Of a stretch of DNA of 57,267 bases, positions 11,991 through 20,708 are shown piece after piece. Every line of letters starts with the position of its first letter. Position 1 is the stretch's first letter. The translations under genes were made by a program, and so were the position numbers. The stretch spans positions 1 through 57,267 of the forward strand of contig JADIMT010000053.1 in assembly GCA_017694595.1 (NCBI GenBank), read 5' to 3'. The notes beneath the pieces are model-generated. The model did not search any database and was not told the DNA's origin. It saw only the letters and a list, made by a program, of their open reading frames with translations. This DNA comes from Candidatus Ornithospirochaeta stercoripullorum (GTDB lineage Bacteria; Spirochaetota; Spirochaetia; Sphaerochaetales; Sphaerochaetaceae).

Positions 11991-13124
11991 ATGAAAAAAG
12001 TCGTTTTGATACCAGATTCATTCAAAGGGACGCTCTCCAGCGCCCAAATCATCTCAATCATGAGGGAGCGCATTCTCAAATACCATCCACAATGCCAGAT
12101 TGTATCAATTCCGGTCGCAGATGGTGGTGAAGGCAGTGTTGACTCTTTCCTATCAGCTCTTGGTGGAGAGAAAATCCACGTCAGGACAAAAGGTCCCTGG
12201 AACGAGGAGATTGAGAGTTTTTATGGCATGCTTCCTGATAAAACTGCGGTGATTGAGATGGCGGCAGCTGCGGGATTGCCCCAAGTCGGAGACAGAAAAG
12301 ATCCATCAAAGACCACGACGTATGGCGTTGGCGAGCTCATTCTCAAAGCAGCTTGCGATGGAGCTAAGAGACTTGTCATCGGACTCGGTGGTAGCGCAAC
12401 GAACGACGCAGGCTGTGGTGCTGCCGCTGCATGCGGTGTTACATTTCTGGACGGAGATGGCAAGAGCTTCATCCCTGTTGGAGAGACACTGGACAGAATC
12501 CACCACATCGATGTAACCACGATGGATGAGAGAGTGAAAGCTCTCCCTATCACAGCTATGTGCGATATAGACAATCCATTCTATGGGCCCAATGGCGCTG
12601 CCGCCATCTATGGTCCACAGAAGGGTGCAGACAGCGCTATGGTCGAAATGCTCGACAAGAAGATGATTCATCTCTCATCAGTCATAGAGAAGGAGCGTGG
12701 AATCAAGCTTCAGGATATCCCAGGAAGCGGCGCAGCTGGCGGAATGGGTGGTGGCATGAAAGCATTCTTCTCTGCAAAAATGCAAATGGGCATCGACACG
12801 GTGCTTGAAATCACTGAATTCGATCGTCTTGCAAAGGATGCTGACCTAATCTTCACAGGCGAAGGGAAGATCGATACCCAGTCTCTCAGGGGCAAGGTTG
12901 TCATCGGCGTTGCACGAAAGGCTAAGAAAATGGGCATTCCGGTCATCGCTATTGTCGGTGATATCGGTGACAATATCGCTCAGGCGTACGATGAAGGTGT
13001 CACTGGCATCTTCTCCACAAACCGTGTGGCTGTGCCTTATAAAGAAGCCAGGGAGAGGGCCGAAAGCGATATGATGCTTACAATGGACAATCTACTGCGA
13101 TTCATGATCAGCATGGAACACTAA
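11991..13124 (+). CDS. Glycerate kinase
   Basis: MKKVVLIPDSFKGTLSSAQI...VADGGEGSVDSFL...GLGGSATNDAGCGAAAACG...FTGEGKIDTQSLRGK; glycerate kinase type 1 family. Confidence 0.95.
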   Translation: MKKVVLIPDSFKGTLSSAQIISIMRERILKYHPQCQIVSIPVADGGEGSVDSFLSALGGEKIHVRTKGPWNEEIESFYGMLPDKTAVIEMAAAAGLPQVGDRKDPSKTTTYGVGELILKAACDGAKRLVIGLGGSATNDAGCGAAAACGVTFLDGDGKSFIPVGETLDRIHHIDVTTMDERVKALPITAMCDIDNPFYGPNGAAAIYGPQKGADSAMVEMLDKKMIHLSSVIEKERGIKLQDIPGSGAAGGMGGGMKAFFSAKMQMGIDTVLEITEFDRLAKDADLIFTGEGKIDTQSLRGKVVIGVARKAKKMGIPVIAIVGDIGDNIAQAYDEGVTGIFSTNRVAVPYKEARERAESDMMLTMDNLLRFMISMEH

Positions 13125-13128
13125 TCAC

Positions 13129-13149
13129 AGAGAGGGGCCTCCCCTCTCT
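13129..13149 (+). terminator. Strong hairpin after glycerate kinase (no clear U-tract)
   Basis: AGAGAGGGG-CCT-CCCCTCTCT perfect 9-bp stem. Confidence 0.5.
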
Positions 13150-13187
13150 AGTGACAAAGATACAGCCAAATCCTATTCTTGTTTTCC

Positions 13188-13556
13188 ATGAAAGTCCTTA
13201 TAGAATTATCACTGCTTTTTGTTTTGACTCTCATAGGAGAAGCAATATCATCAATACTGCCATTCACATTCCCAGGCACCTTGATAGCTATGTTCCTATT
13301 GCTGCTGTTAATGGGCTTGGGAGTCATCAAAGAAGAACATCTGTCGACAAGCGCATCATTCTTCTCCAGATACATGGCAATGTTCTTCATACCAGCTGGC
13401 GTGGAAATCATAGAGAATCTGGAGATGCTCAAGACATCGTGGATTCCTCTTGTCTTGATCTCGATCATCTCTCTTTTCATCACATTCCTGGCCTCTGCAA
13501 AAGCCGTTGAACTCGTAGAAGCTCTCAGCTGCAAGAAGAAAGGAGAAGAAAAATGA
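13188..13556 (+). CDS. LrgA/CidA family membrane protein
   Basis: MKVLIELSLLFVLTLIGEAISSILPFTFPGTLIAMFLLLLLMGLGVIKEEHL...FFIPAGVEII. Confidence 0.9.
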   Translation: MKVLIELSLLFVLTLIGEAISSILPFTFPGTLIAMFLLLLLMGLGVIKEEHLSTSASFFSRYMAMFFIPAGVEIIENLEMLKTSWIPLVLISIISLFITFLASAKAVELVEALSCKKKGEEK

Positions 13557-14236
13557 AAGAGTTAATAACAGCATCTCCCCTCTTCGGTATCGCTATCACA
13601 ATAATCAGCTACACTCTGGGGCTTAAAATAAACCGCAGGACAGGGAAAGCCATATTCAATCCGCTTCTGATTGCAGAGATTCTCATAATAGCAGTTTTAA
13701 TCATATTTAAAATACCGTTTTCGGCATATAATAACGGAGGAGCTATCATCAACCTATTTCTTGGCCCTATGACAGCAATGCTAGCTTATTCCATATACAG
13801 AGAAAGGATGCTTGTGAGGAAGCACATTGTGGCCATCATTGCAGGTACTGTTGCAGGAAGCATCGCATCTATCATCTCAATCATTCTGCTCTCACATCTC
13901 TTCGGAATAAATGAGACGCTATCTGCATCGCTTATCCCAAAGAGCGTCACGACTCCGATAGCTATTGCGGTATCAGCATCCTTGGGAGGTATCAGATCGC
14001 TGACAGTAACTGCGCTACTGCTGACAGGAGTTGCAGGTAATATCCTCGCTCCTTTTATGATCAAGCTCTTCAGAGTCAAAAATCGAGTTGCGCAGGGAGT
14101 AGCTATCGGAACAGCGAGCCATGTCGTTGGCACATCAAAGGCGTTGGAGATGGGAGAAGATATTGGAGCTATCAGCAGCATTGCACTGTCTTTTTCGGGA
14201 ATTGTGACCGCAATCATCGCTATTCTTGTATTATGA
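13553..14236 (+). CDS. LrgB/CidB family membrane protein
   Basis: SPLFGIAITIISYTLGLKINRRTG...LIPKSVTTPIAIAVSASLGGI...GTASHVVGTSKALEMGE. Confidence 0.93.
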   Translation: MKELITASPLFGIAITIISYTLGLKINRRTGKAIFNPLLIAEILIIAVLIIFKIPFSAYNNGGAIINLFLGPMTAMLAYSIYRERMLVRKHIVAIIAGTVAGSIASIISIILLSHLFGINETLSASLIPKSVTTPIAIAVSASLGGIRSLTVTALLLTGVAGNILAPFMIKLFRVKNRVAQGVAIGTASHVVGTSKALEMGEDIGAISSIALSFSGIVTAIIAILVL

Positions 14237-16923
14237 TGAATCAATCTATGAAGAATGGAATAAAAGCGGTCCTCACCAGAGATGGCAGGGTCTATTTAGC
14301 AAATAACGGAGTTGAAACAACTCATGATTACCGTATGGCTTCTGGCAAAGAGAGGATTCTTATCAGAGAATATGAAAACCTAAATAGGGCCGATGACTTC
14401 TACTGGAACGGAAAAAGTACAGAGCAAAGCGCTGTGCTGTCACGATTCCTTCGCCACGCAGCCTCAATGGGGATGCTGGAAACTGAAGATGGTGATAGCA
14501 TCACCATCCGCGATGGCCTTTATCAGCTAGAAGTGAAAGCCATCAGCGATAACGACACTGTTTCCATGACACTCTCCATTCCTGGCATAGAAGGAAATAT
14601 TTCATCAATCATTGACTCAATAGCCCTAATCGGCAATGAACTTGTGGAAATCATCACGGACGGAGATAGTACAGAGACATTGAATACACTGCTGCAGGAG
14701 AGGATAAAGAGAGAGAATCTGCCGCTCTTCCTCTCCATCCTTCTCTCGCGCTTCGATTCACTTTCAATCTCATATGACAATTATCAGAGCATACAGCGTA
14801 AACCTGTAATGGCGCAGCCTGCGCTCATTTTCCAGGCTATCGATGAATATGGCTATCTCCATGTTCTCCCAGATTCATATGTGGAGGGCTTTCAAGCTGG
14901 CGTGATCGCAGAGAAGGATATAATACGTGCGGTGAAGGTCATCGATGAGGAGAAAACCGTAGAGATAAGAGACATCATCTTCACATCCGATCCAATAGCG
15001 CTATTCAAGAAAATGCTTGGGAGAGGCATGAAGAACTCTGTCTATGAGGAAAATGGTTATTTCATAATCGATGGCCCATTTGCCGAAGATTTCCTTACAA
15101 AGCATTTCAGTGAACTTCTCGCATCCTTCACGCTTTATCATGCGGACGTACTCTCCGCTTACAGAATACGTTATCAGAGGCCCAGAGTGCACTTCTCTTT
15201 CTCTTCCGGCATTGATTATCTGGAGGGAAATGGGAACGTGGAAATAGGAGGAGAGACGATGGCTCTTGATGAATTTCTCTCCTCATACAACAAGAATGAT
15301 GGCTTTGTACTCCTGAACGACAAGAGCAAAGCATATATAGAAGATTCGTTCATGCGCAAGCTCAAGCGCATCGTGAAGATCAAGGGTGGCCACGCTATAA
15401 TATCCCCCTATGATCTTCCGTATCTCGATTCAGAAGAGAATTTCGCAGCTACAGGAGAGGCTCTTGAATCAATACGCACATTCTACAAAGGCTTCAACGC
15501 GATAAAGGAAATCCCTTGCGATACAGCTATCAAACAGTCCGAGCTCAGGGATTACCAGAAAGATGGATACAGATGGCTGAAATACCTGCACGATACATCA
15601 AACAGTGGTTGCCTAGCAGACGAGATGGGACTGGGAAAGACTGTACAAATCATAGCGCTTCTAAATAAAGTCTCTGCAAAAAGGAAAGACAAACCTTCTC
15701 TTCTGATAGCACCTAAAAGCCTCATACACAACTGGCTTAGCGAGATTGAGAAGTTTGGTATCGGGATAAAACCATATGTTTATTATGGCCAGACACGCAA
15801 CTCTGAAAACCTGAATACGCTTTCAGAGGGACTTATCATCTCAAGCTATGCTACAATACGCAATGATATAGATAAAATCGCAGATAAGCAGTTCGACTAT
15901 GTAATACTCGATGAGTCGCAGATGGTTAAGCATTTCAACACAAGAACAGCACAAGCGATTCTCAATCTGCAATCAGAGCACAGACTTGCTGTCTCCGGAA
16001 CACCTATTGAAAATGATCTGGGTGAGCTCTACTCGCTTTTCCGCTTCCTCAACCCCGCAATCTTTCCAACTCTTGCGGTTTTCGAGAGAGATTACGTCAA
16101 ACCAATAATGAACGATGCGGATAAGGATGCGGAGAAAGAGCTGAAAATGAAAATCTCCCCCTTCATACTCAGGAGAATGAAGAAAGATGTTCTCAGAGAT
16201 CTCCCCGAAAAGACTGAACAGACTGTCTATGTAGATATGGCGGAAGAGCATTGGAACTTCTATGAGAAGCGAAGAGCTGATCTGAAAGAGAAGATTGATG
16301 CGAACGACGACTGGGAAAGTTCTTTCATGGTCTTGCAAGCACTGACAGAACTGAGACAGATAGCAGCACTTCCTGAGGGGAAGATGGAAACAGAGGTCCA
16401 ATCTGCGAAAAGGGATTATCTGAGGGAAGTATTGCCTGAGATAACAGCAAATGGCCATAAAGCACTTATCTTCACATCTTTCCTTGATACAATCGAGAAA
16501 TTATCAGAGGACCTGACACAGATGGGCATAGGCTATGTGACGATGACAGGTGCAACAACCGACAGAAAGGAGATTGTGAATTCATTCCAGACAAATCCAT
16601 CAATCAAAGTATTCTTAATGACACTGAAAACTGGAGGAGTCGGCTTGAACCTCACAGCAGCTGACTATGTCTTCATCTATGATCCATGGTGGAACGCAGC
16701 TGCTGAGGAACAGGCGATAAACAGAACGCACAGAATCGGACAGCACAATCCTGTTTTCTGCTATCGCTTGATCGCGAAGGGCACGATAGAAGAAAAGATC
16801 CTGAAGCTTCAAGAGATGAAGACGGAACTCTCCTCCTCTCTTATATCCTCCGATGGCAATGCGCTCAAGATGCTTTCTGAAGATGAGCTCACAAGCATAC
16901 TCGACGGCTTAGACAGAAACTGA
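14233..16923 (+). CDS. SNF2-family DEAD/DEAH helicase
   Basis: SGCLADEMGLGKTVQIIALL, DESQMVKH, SGTPIENDLGELYSLFRFLNP, NLTAADYVFIYDPWWNAAAEEQAINRTHRIGQ; 4-bp overlap with LrgB. Confidence 0.95.
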   Translation: MMNQSMKNGIKAVLTRDGRVYLANNGVETTHDYRMASGKERILIREYENLNRADDFYWNGKSTEQSAVLSRFLRHAASMGMLETEDGDSITIRDGLYQLEVKAISDNDTVSMTLSIPGIEGNISSIIDSIALIGNELVEIITDGDSTETLNTLLQERIKRENLPLFLSILLSRFDSLSISYDNYQSIQRKPVMAQPALIFQAIDEYGYLHVLPDSYVEGFQAGVIAEKDIIRAVKVIDEEKTVEIRDIIFTSDPIALFKKMLGRGMKNSVYEENGYFIIDGPFAEDFLTKHFSELLASFTLYHADVLSAYRIRYQRPRVHFSFSSGIDYLEGNGNVEIGGETMALDEFLSSYNKNDGFVLLNDKSKAYIEDSFMRKLKRIVKIKGGHAIISPYDLPYLDSEENFAATGEALESIRTFYKGFNAIKEIPCDTAIKQSELRDYQKDGYRWLKYLHDTSNSGCLADEMGLGKTVQIIALLNKVSAKRKDKPSLLIAPKSLIHNWLSEIEKFGIGIKPYVYYGQTRNSENLNTLSEGLIISSYATIRNDIDKIADKQFDYVILDESQMVKHFNTRTAQAILNLQSEHRLAVSGTPIENDLGELYSLFRFLNPAIFPTLAVFERDYVKPIMNDADKDAEKELKMKISPFILRRMKKDVLRDLPEKTEQTVYVDMAEEHWNFYEKRRADLKEKIDANDDWESSFMVLQALTELRQIAALPEGKMETEVQSAKRDYLREVLPEITANGHKALIFTSFLDTIEKLSEDLTQMGIGYVTMTGATTDRKEIVNSFQTNPSIKVFLMTLKTGGVGLNLTAADYVFIYDPWWNAAAEEQAINRTHRIGQHNPVFCYRLIAKGTIEEKILKLQEMKTELSSSLISSDGNALKMLSEDELTSILDGLDRN

Positions 16924-16935
16924 TGAGGTGACAAC

Positions 16936-18693
16936 ATGCTGGAAAACAATGAATTCGCCAAATTCGCAGTGGAAAGCATCCAAAAGCTTCTCCCCCCAGG
17001 ATTCGTGGCTGATGAAAAAGAGATAGAAAATATCGGGAAAAGACTGGCACAGCTCTTTCTCGGCAGCAGTGACAAATCACTTACAGATGTATCGAACTGG
17101 CTCTCGAAAGAGAAAATCAGAGCAAATCTCGAAAAAGATGAAGAATACCAGAATCTGAAAAGGAAGCTCACAACATATGACATCACGCTTGAAGATTTTG
17201 TTGTAGGGCAATTGGGCTTTCATGATACTGACGAATTAAATGGTTCAGGATATGAAATATTGTTGAGAACTTTCTACCTGCCTAGATTGCCAATCTACCG
17301 CTATGCGTACTATCACTACAGATTATCTCTTTCCGATTTCAAATATGATAAATTGAAACGCAATCTCACGCTGGAAACACTTGAGTTTGAAATCAACGCA
17401 GAACCAGTACAGCTGCCACACCCAACAGAAAAGCCTGATGGAACAACATTCAATGACGAGAACGAGATTGATGATGTAGTGGCTTACTACACAAAAAACA
17501 CATTACCATCAACTACTGACTACAAATCTTCGAGACGGCGCAAAGCCTCCTCTTTCGATGGTCTTTCCGGTACAGAACATATAGTGGCAGAGGACTATGG
17601 CTTACACAAAGACCAGCTGATCATCACAATGGTTATTGCGTATGGCAAAAGACGAAGCATCTACAATGATGGTATCGTACATATCATAACCAACTGGATG
17701 AATAATGACATAGATTCTCCTGAACTGGATTTCTTTCTTAATAACATGAAAATCTATGTAAGCCCCGATATGTCCGCATTATACAATCCGACATTAGGAT
17801 CATATTGGCGCAAAGCATTTATTTATCTCATGAAGCAGCTGCAGTTTGGTGTCTGGTATAAAGCCGAAGATCTATGGCAAGCATATAAATCATCAGCAGC
17901 TCCAATCAATCTTGGCGCTTCCATGATTGACGTAAGGCTGAATATCCTGCAGTTCACAGATGGAACAGAACCAGACAAGAAAGAAATAGACGCGAGGCTG
18001 GAAGAGCTTGTATTCAGACCGGTATTCTTCGGAATGCTGTATATATTCGCACTCTTCGGATGCCTTGAAATAAGCGAAAAGCACCCAGAACTGACTATGC
18101 TGAAAAGCAAGAAAAAGGCTATGCCATACTCGTCCGCTGCCTGTCTTGACAAAGTCTCGCTCACAGCGCTTGGCAACTGGGTTCTAGGGCACACAAAGAT
18201 AAAGCCAAAGGCGAAGAAAGAGTTCGCAGAACCTGTTGCAGACAAAGACCTCTTGCTCATAACCTACAAAGGAAAAGATATCGCAGTGAGGAACTACCTG
18301 TCACGCATAGCCGCACCTGTCGGAGATATCAGATTCAAAGTCACGCTGCAGACATTCACAAAGGAGTGCTCTTATCTGCACGACGCTCAAAAGCTTATCG
18401 ATGAATTCAAGCATCTGATATGCAAAGACCCCTCACAAAACTGGCTTAACTTCTTCGATGCAGTAAGAGAGTCATTCAATTTGTTCTCAAAAGGTGAAAA
18501 AGGAATCACACTGAAAATAAACAATATAGATACATTCAAATCAATCATGAAGAGCATCAATATCGCAAAGTACATAACACGCTGTGAAGGCAACATGATA
18601 TTCATCTCTGAAGAGAACATACAGAGCTTCAATAATCAGCTCATAAAGCTCGGATATCACATCGATTTGACATACCATTCGTTTTACTACTGA
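16936..18693 (+). CDS. Uncharacterised 585-aa protein, likely operonic with the SNF2 helicase
   Basis: 12 bp after SNF2 with a GAGGTG RBS. No confidently recognised family. C-terminal LKINNIDTFKSIMKS...MIFISEENIQSFNNQLIKLGYHI loosely resembles helicase-associated winged-helix modules. Confidence 0.7.
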   Translation: MLENNEFAKFAVESIQKLLPPGFVADEKEIENIGKRLAQLFLGSSDKSLTDVSNWLSKEKIRANLEKDEEYQNLKRKLTTYDITLEDFVVGQLGFHDTDELNGSGYEILLRTFYLPRLPIYRYAYYHYRLSLSDFKYDKLKRNLTLETLEFEINAEPVQLPHPTEKPDGTTFNDENEIDDVVAYYTKNTLPSTTDYKSSRRRKASSFDGLSGTEHIVAEDYGLHKDQLIITMVIAYGKRRSIYNDGIVHIITNWMNNDIDSPELDFFLNNMKIYVSPDMSALYNPTLGSYWRKAFIYLMKQLQFGVWYKAEDLWQAYKSSAAPINLGASMIDVRLNILQFTDGTEPDKKEIDARLEELVFRPVFFGMLYIFALFGCLEISEKHPELTMLKSKKKAMPYSSAACLDKVSLTALGNWVLGHTKIKPKAKKEFAEPVADKDLLLITYKGKDIAVRNYLSRIAAPVGDIRFKVTLQTFTKECSYLHDAQKLIDEFKHLICKDPSQNWLNFFDAVRESFNLFSKGEKGITLKINNIDTFKSIMKSINIAKYITRCEGNMIFISEENIQSFNNQLIKLGYHIDLTYHSFYY

Positions 18694-19136
18694 ACCTGTT
18701 CTTCATCATCCTCATACTCTATGCCATTCTCCTTACACCAGGAAATGGCAATCTTTTTATGAGCTTCTCTCAGGAATTTCCACCATTCTTCTATAAGACC
18801 AAGTTCCCTGGCACGTTCTTTAAATGCTCTGAAAGCTCCTCTTCCATCAATAGCCCTCGCAAGAGACTTCGCAGCATCTTCATCATCCAGGTTTTCAATG
18901 AATTCCACCATGGAATAGTAATCATTCACATCCCACGATGACGGTAGCTCAAGGAATCGTGGTTCAACAAGATCATCTCTTTCAAGCGTCTCATCTCCAG
19001 CGTAATAGACTTCATCACCATCATCGGTGATCATGGCAATAATCCCCGTCTCTGTATCCAGATAAGATATATGCATGTCATCAATGCCATCAATCTCATC
19101 AATAATGTCTTTAAGTCTTACTTTCTTCATGTCCAT
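18687..19136 (-). CDS. UPF0158-like small acidic protein
   Basis: MDMKKVRLKDIIDEIDGIDDMHISYLDTETGIIAMI...FREAHKKIAISWCKENGIEYEDD. Start trimmed because a terminator lies inside the longer ORF. Convergent 7-bp overlap with the preceding gene. Confidence 0.75.
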   Translation of the reverse strand: MDMKKVRLKDIIDEIDGIDDMHISYLDTETGIIAMITDDGDEVYYAGDETLERDDLVEPRFLELPSSWDVNDYYSMVEFIENLDDEDAAKSLARAIDGRGAFRAFKERARELGLIEEWWKFLREAHKKIAISWCKENGIEYEDDEEQVQ

Positions 19137-19155
19137 AATATTACTACTATTAAAT

Positions 19156-19181
19156 TCTCCTGCCCAGAAAGGCAGGAGATA
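19156..19181 (-). terminator. Terminator hairpin downstream of ldh
   Basis: TCTCCTGCC-CAGAAA-GGCAGGAGA, a perfect 9-bp stem right after the ldh stop. Confidence 0.65.
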
Positions 19182-19182
19182 G

Positions 19183-20130
19183 TCAGAACTGAATGCAAGA
19201 GAAAGCATCTTTTATGACTGCGGCGCTATGCTCAAGCTTCTTGTGCTCCTCATTGTTCAAATCAAGCTCTATCAGCTTAATTCTTCCCTCTCTTCCCACT
19301 ATGCATGGAAGACCAAGATATGCGCCGCTTATACCATATTCTCCATCGACAAGCGAAGAGATTGTAAGGATGGAGTGCTCGTTTGAGAAGATTGCCCTTG
19401 TAATCCTCACAAGAGCCATTCCTATACCATAATACGTCGCATTCTTCGCCGCTATGATCTTCTGCGCAGCTTCCCTGACTTCAACCTCGATTTCACTCAT
19501 ATCGAAATCACTATCTCTGTCAGGATTCTTTGCTTTAATCTCATCTAGTGATACAGTAGAGACATGAGCCTGGCTCCATGGTACAAATTCACTGTCTCCA
19601 TGTTCTCCAATCACATATGCATGTACGTTTCTAGGATCTATCTTGAGCTTGGCACCTATAAGATACCTGAGTCTTGCCGTATCAAGCGTCGTGCCAGAAC
19701 CGATGACTTTATCGGGAGAGAAGCCTGAAAGCTTAAGTGTAATCTGTGACATCACATCTACAGGATTCGTTGCAATCAGGAAAATACCAGAGAATCCTGA
19801 AGCCACAACTGGCTCTATGATTGACTTGAATACAGCTGTATTCCTTCCAAGCAGATCTATTCTTGACTCGCCAGGCTTCTGATTGACTCCTGCTGCAATG
19901 ACAACGATATCAGCATCCTTTGCATCTGAATAATCACCTGCATAGATTTTCATTGAAGAAGACGCGAAAGCAAGACCATGGTTGAGATCCATAGCTTCTC
20001 CCATGGCCTTATCCTTATTAACATCGACGAGAACAAGCTCATCGACAATATTCTGATTGAGAAGAGCGTAGGCGTAACTCATACCTACCATACCGCAACC
20101 AATCAGCATGACTTTTCTTGTATCTGGCAT
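19183..20130 (-). CDS. ldh: L-lactate dehydrogenase
   Basis: VMLIGCGMVGMSYAYALLNQ...ATNPVDVMSQITLKLSG...GEHGDSEFVPWSQAHV; start at MPDTRKVML. Confidence 0.92.
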   Translation of the reverse strand: MPDTRKVMLIGCGMVGMSYAYALLNQNIVDELVLVDVNKDKAMGEAMDLNHGLAFASSSMKIYAGDYSDAKDADIVVIAAGVNQKPGESRIDLLGRNTAVFKSIIEPVVASGFSGIFLIATNPVDVMSQITLKLSGFSPDKVIGSGTTLDTARLRYLIGAKLKIDPRNVHAYVIGEHGDSEFVPWSQAHVSTVSLDEIKAKNPDRDSDFDMSEIEVEVREAAQKIIAAKNATYYGIGMALVRITRAIFSNEHSILTISSLVDGEYGISGAYLGLPCIVGREGRIKLIELDLNNEEHKKLEHSAAVIKDAFSCIQF

Positions 20131-20194
20131 ATATGCCTCCTCTTCTAAAGATAACCATAACAAGCAGATTCGTTAATTTTCGCAATTTCCGTGC

Positions 20195-20473
20195 TGCAGT
20201 CGTTCTCCGCCAATGGCTACCCTTACGACAATTCCGTCTGCGAGAGCTTCTTCTAGTATCTGAAGATGGAAGAGACAAACAGGAAGCATTACAAGACAAG
20301 GGAGGAACTCAGGCTTGATCTCTTCTCTTATATCGATGGCTACTACAACTCAAAGAGGATCCATTCCTCTATTGGTTACAAGACGCCGAACGAGATTGAA
20401 AAGGAGTTCTTCATGAACAACTGCTAATCTTTTCTTTTTCTTGTCTACTATATTGACTGTGGTTCAGTACACG
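20195..20473 (+). pseudogene. IS3-family transposase C-terminal remnant
   Basis: QSFSANGYPYDNSVCESFF*YLKMEETNRKHYKTREELRLDLFSYIDGYYNSKRIHSSIGYKTPNEIEKEFFMNNC* with an in-frame TAG; a possible terminal repeat (TGTCTACTATATTGACTGTGGTTCA) follows. Confidence 0.85.
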
Positions 20474-20489
20474 GATATCACGCTGTAAG

Positions 20490-20708
20490 CCTCCCCCGTG
20501 CTGGAGTCATGGGGCCTTAAGCCCCATCGTCCTTCGCCAATGTTATCCGGAGGTTTCTCGTGCACAGCACTGTCCCTGCCTGTCAGGGCCGCAGAGCAGT
20601 GGACTATGACAACATCCACTGATGACTATGCATGTAGGTCTCAAAGACCTTAGGCTAGTCAATCAAGGCATTTTCATGCCTACGGGTTCATACCGTCAGG
20701 TTCTTGAC
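20490..20708 (+). mobile_element. Putative IS200/IS605-type (tnpB) right-end remnant with serial hairpins (omega-RNA-like)
   Basis: Five hairpins in about 190 bp, ending CAAGGCATTTTCATGCCTACGGGTTCATACCGTCAGGTTCTTGAC, plus an open frame (...RAAEQWTMTTSTDDYACRSQRP*) compatible with a TnpB C-terminus. Confidence 0.4.

Noticed and set aside
20490-20708. Serial hairpins read as an integron attC or a CRISPR array
   Set aside because: Hairpin units differ from one another, spacing is irregular, and no integrase or cas genes are nearby.
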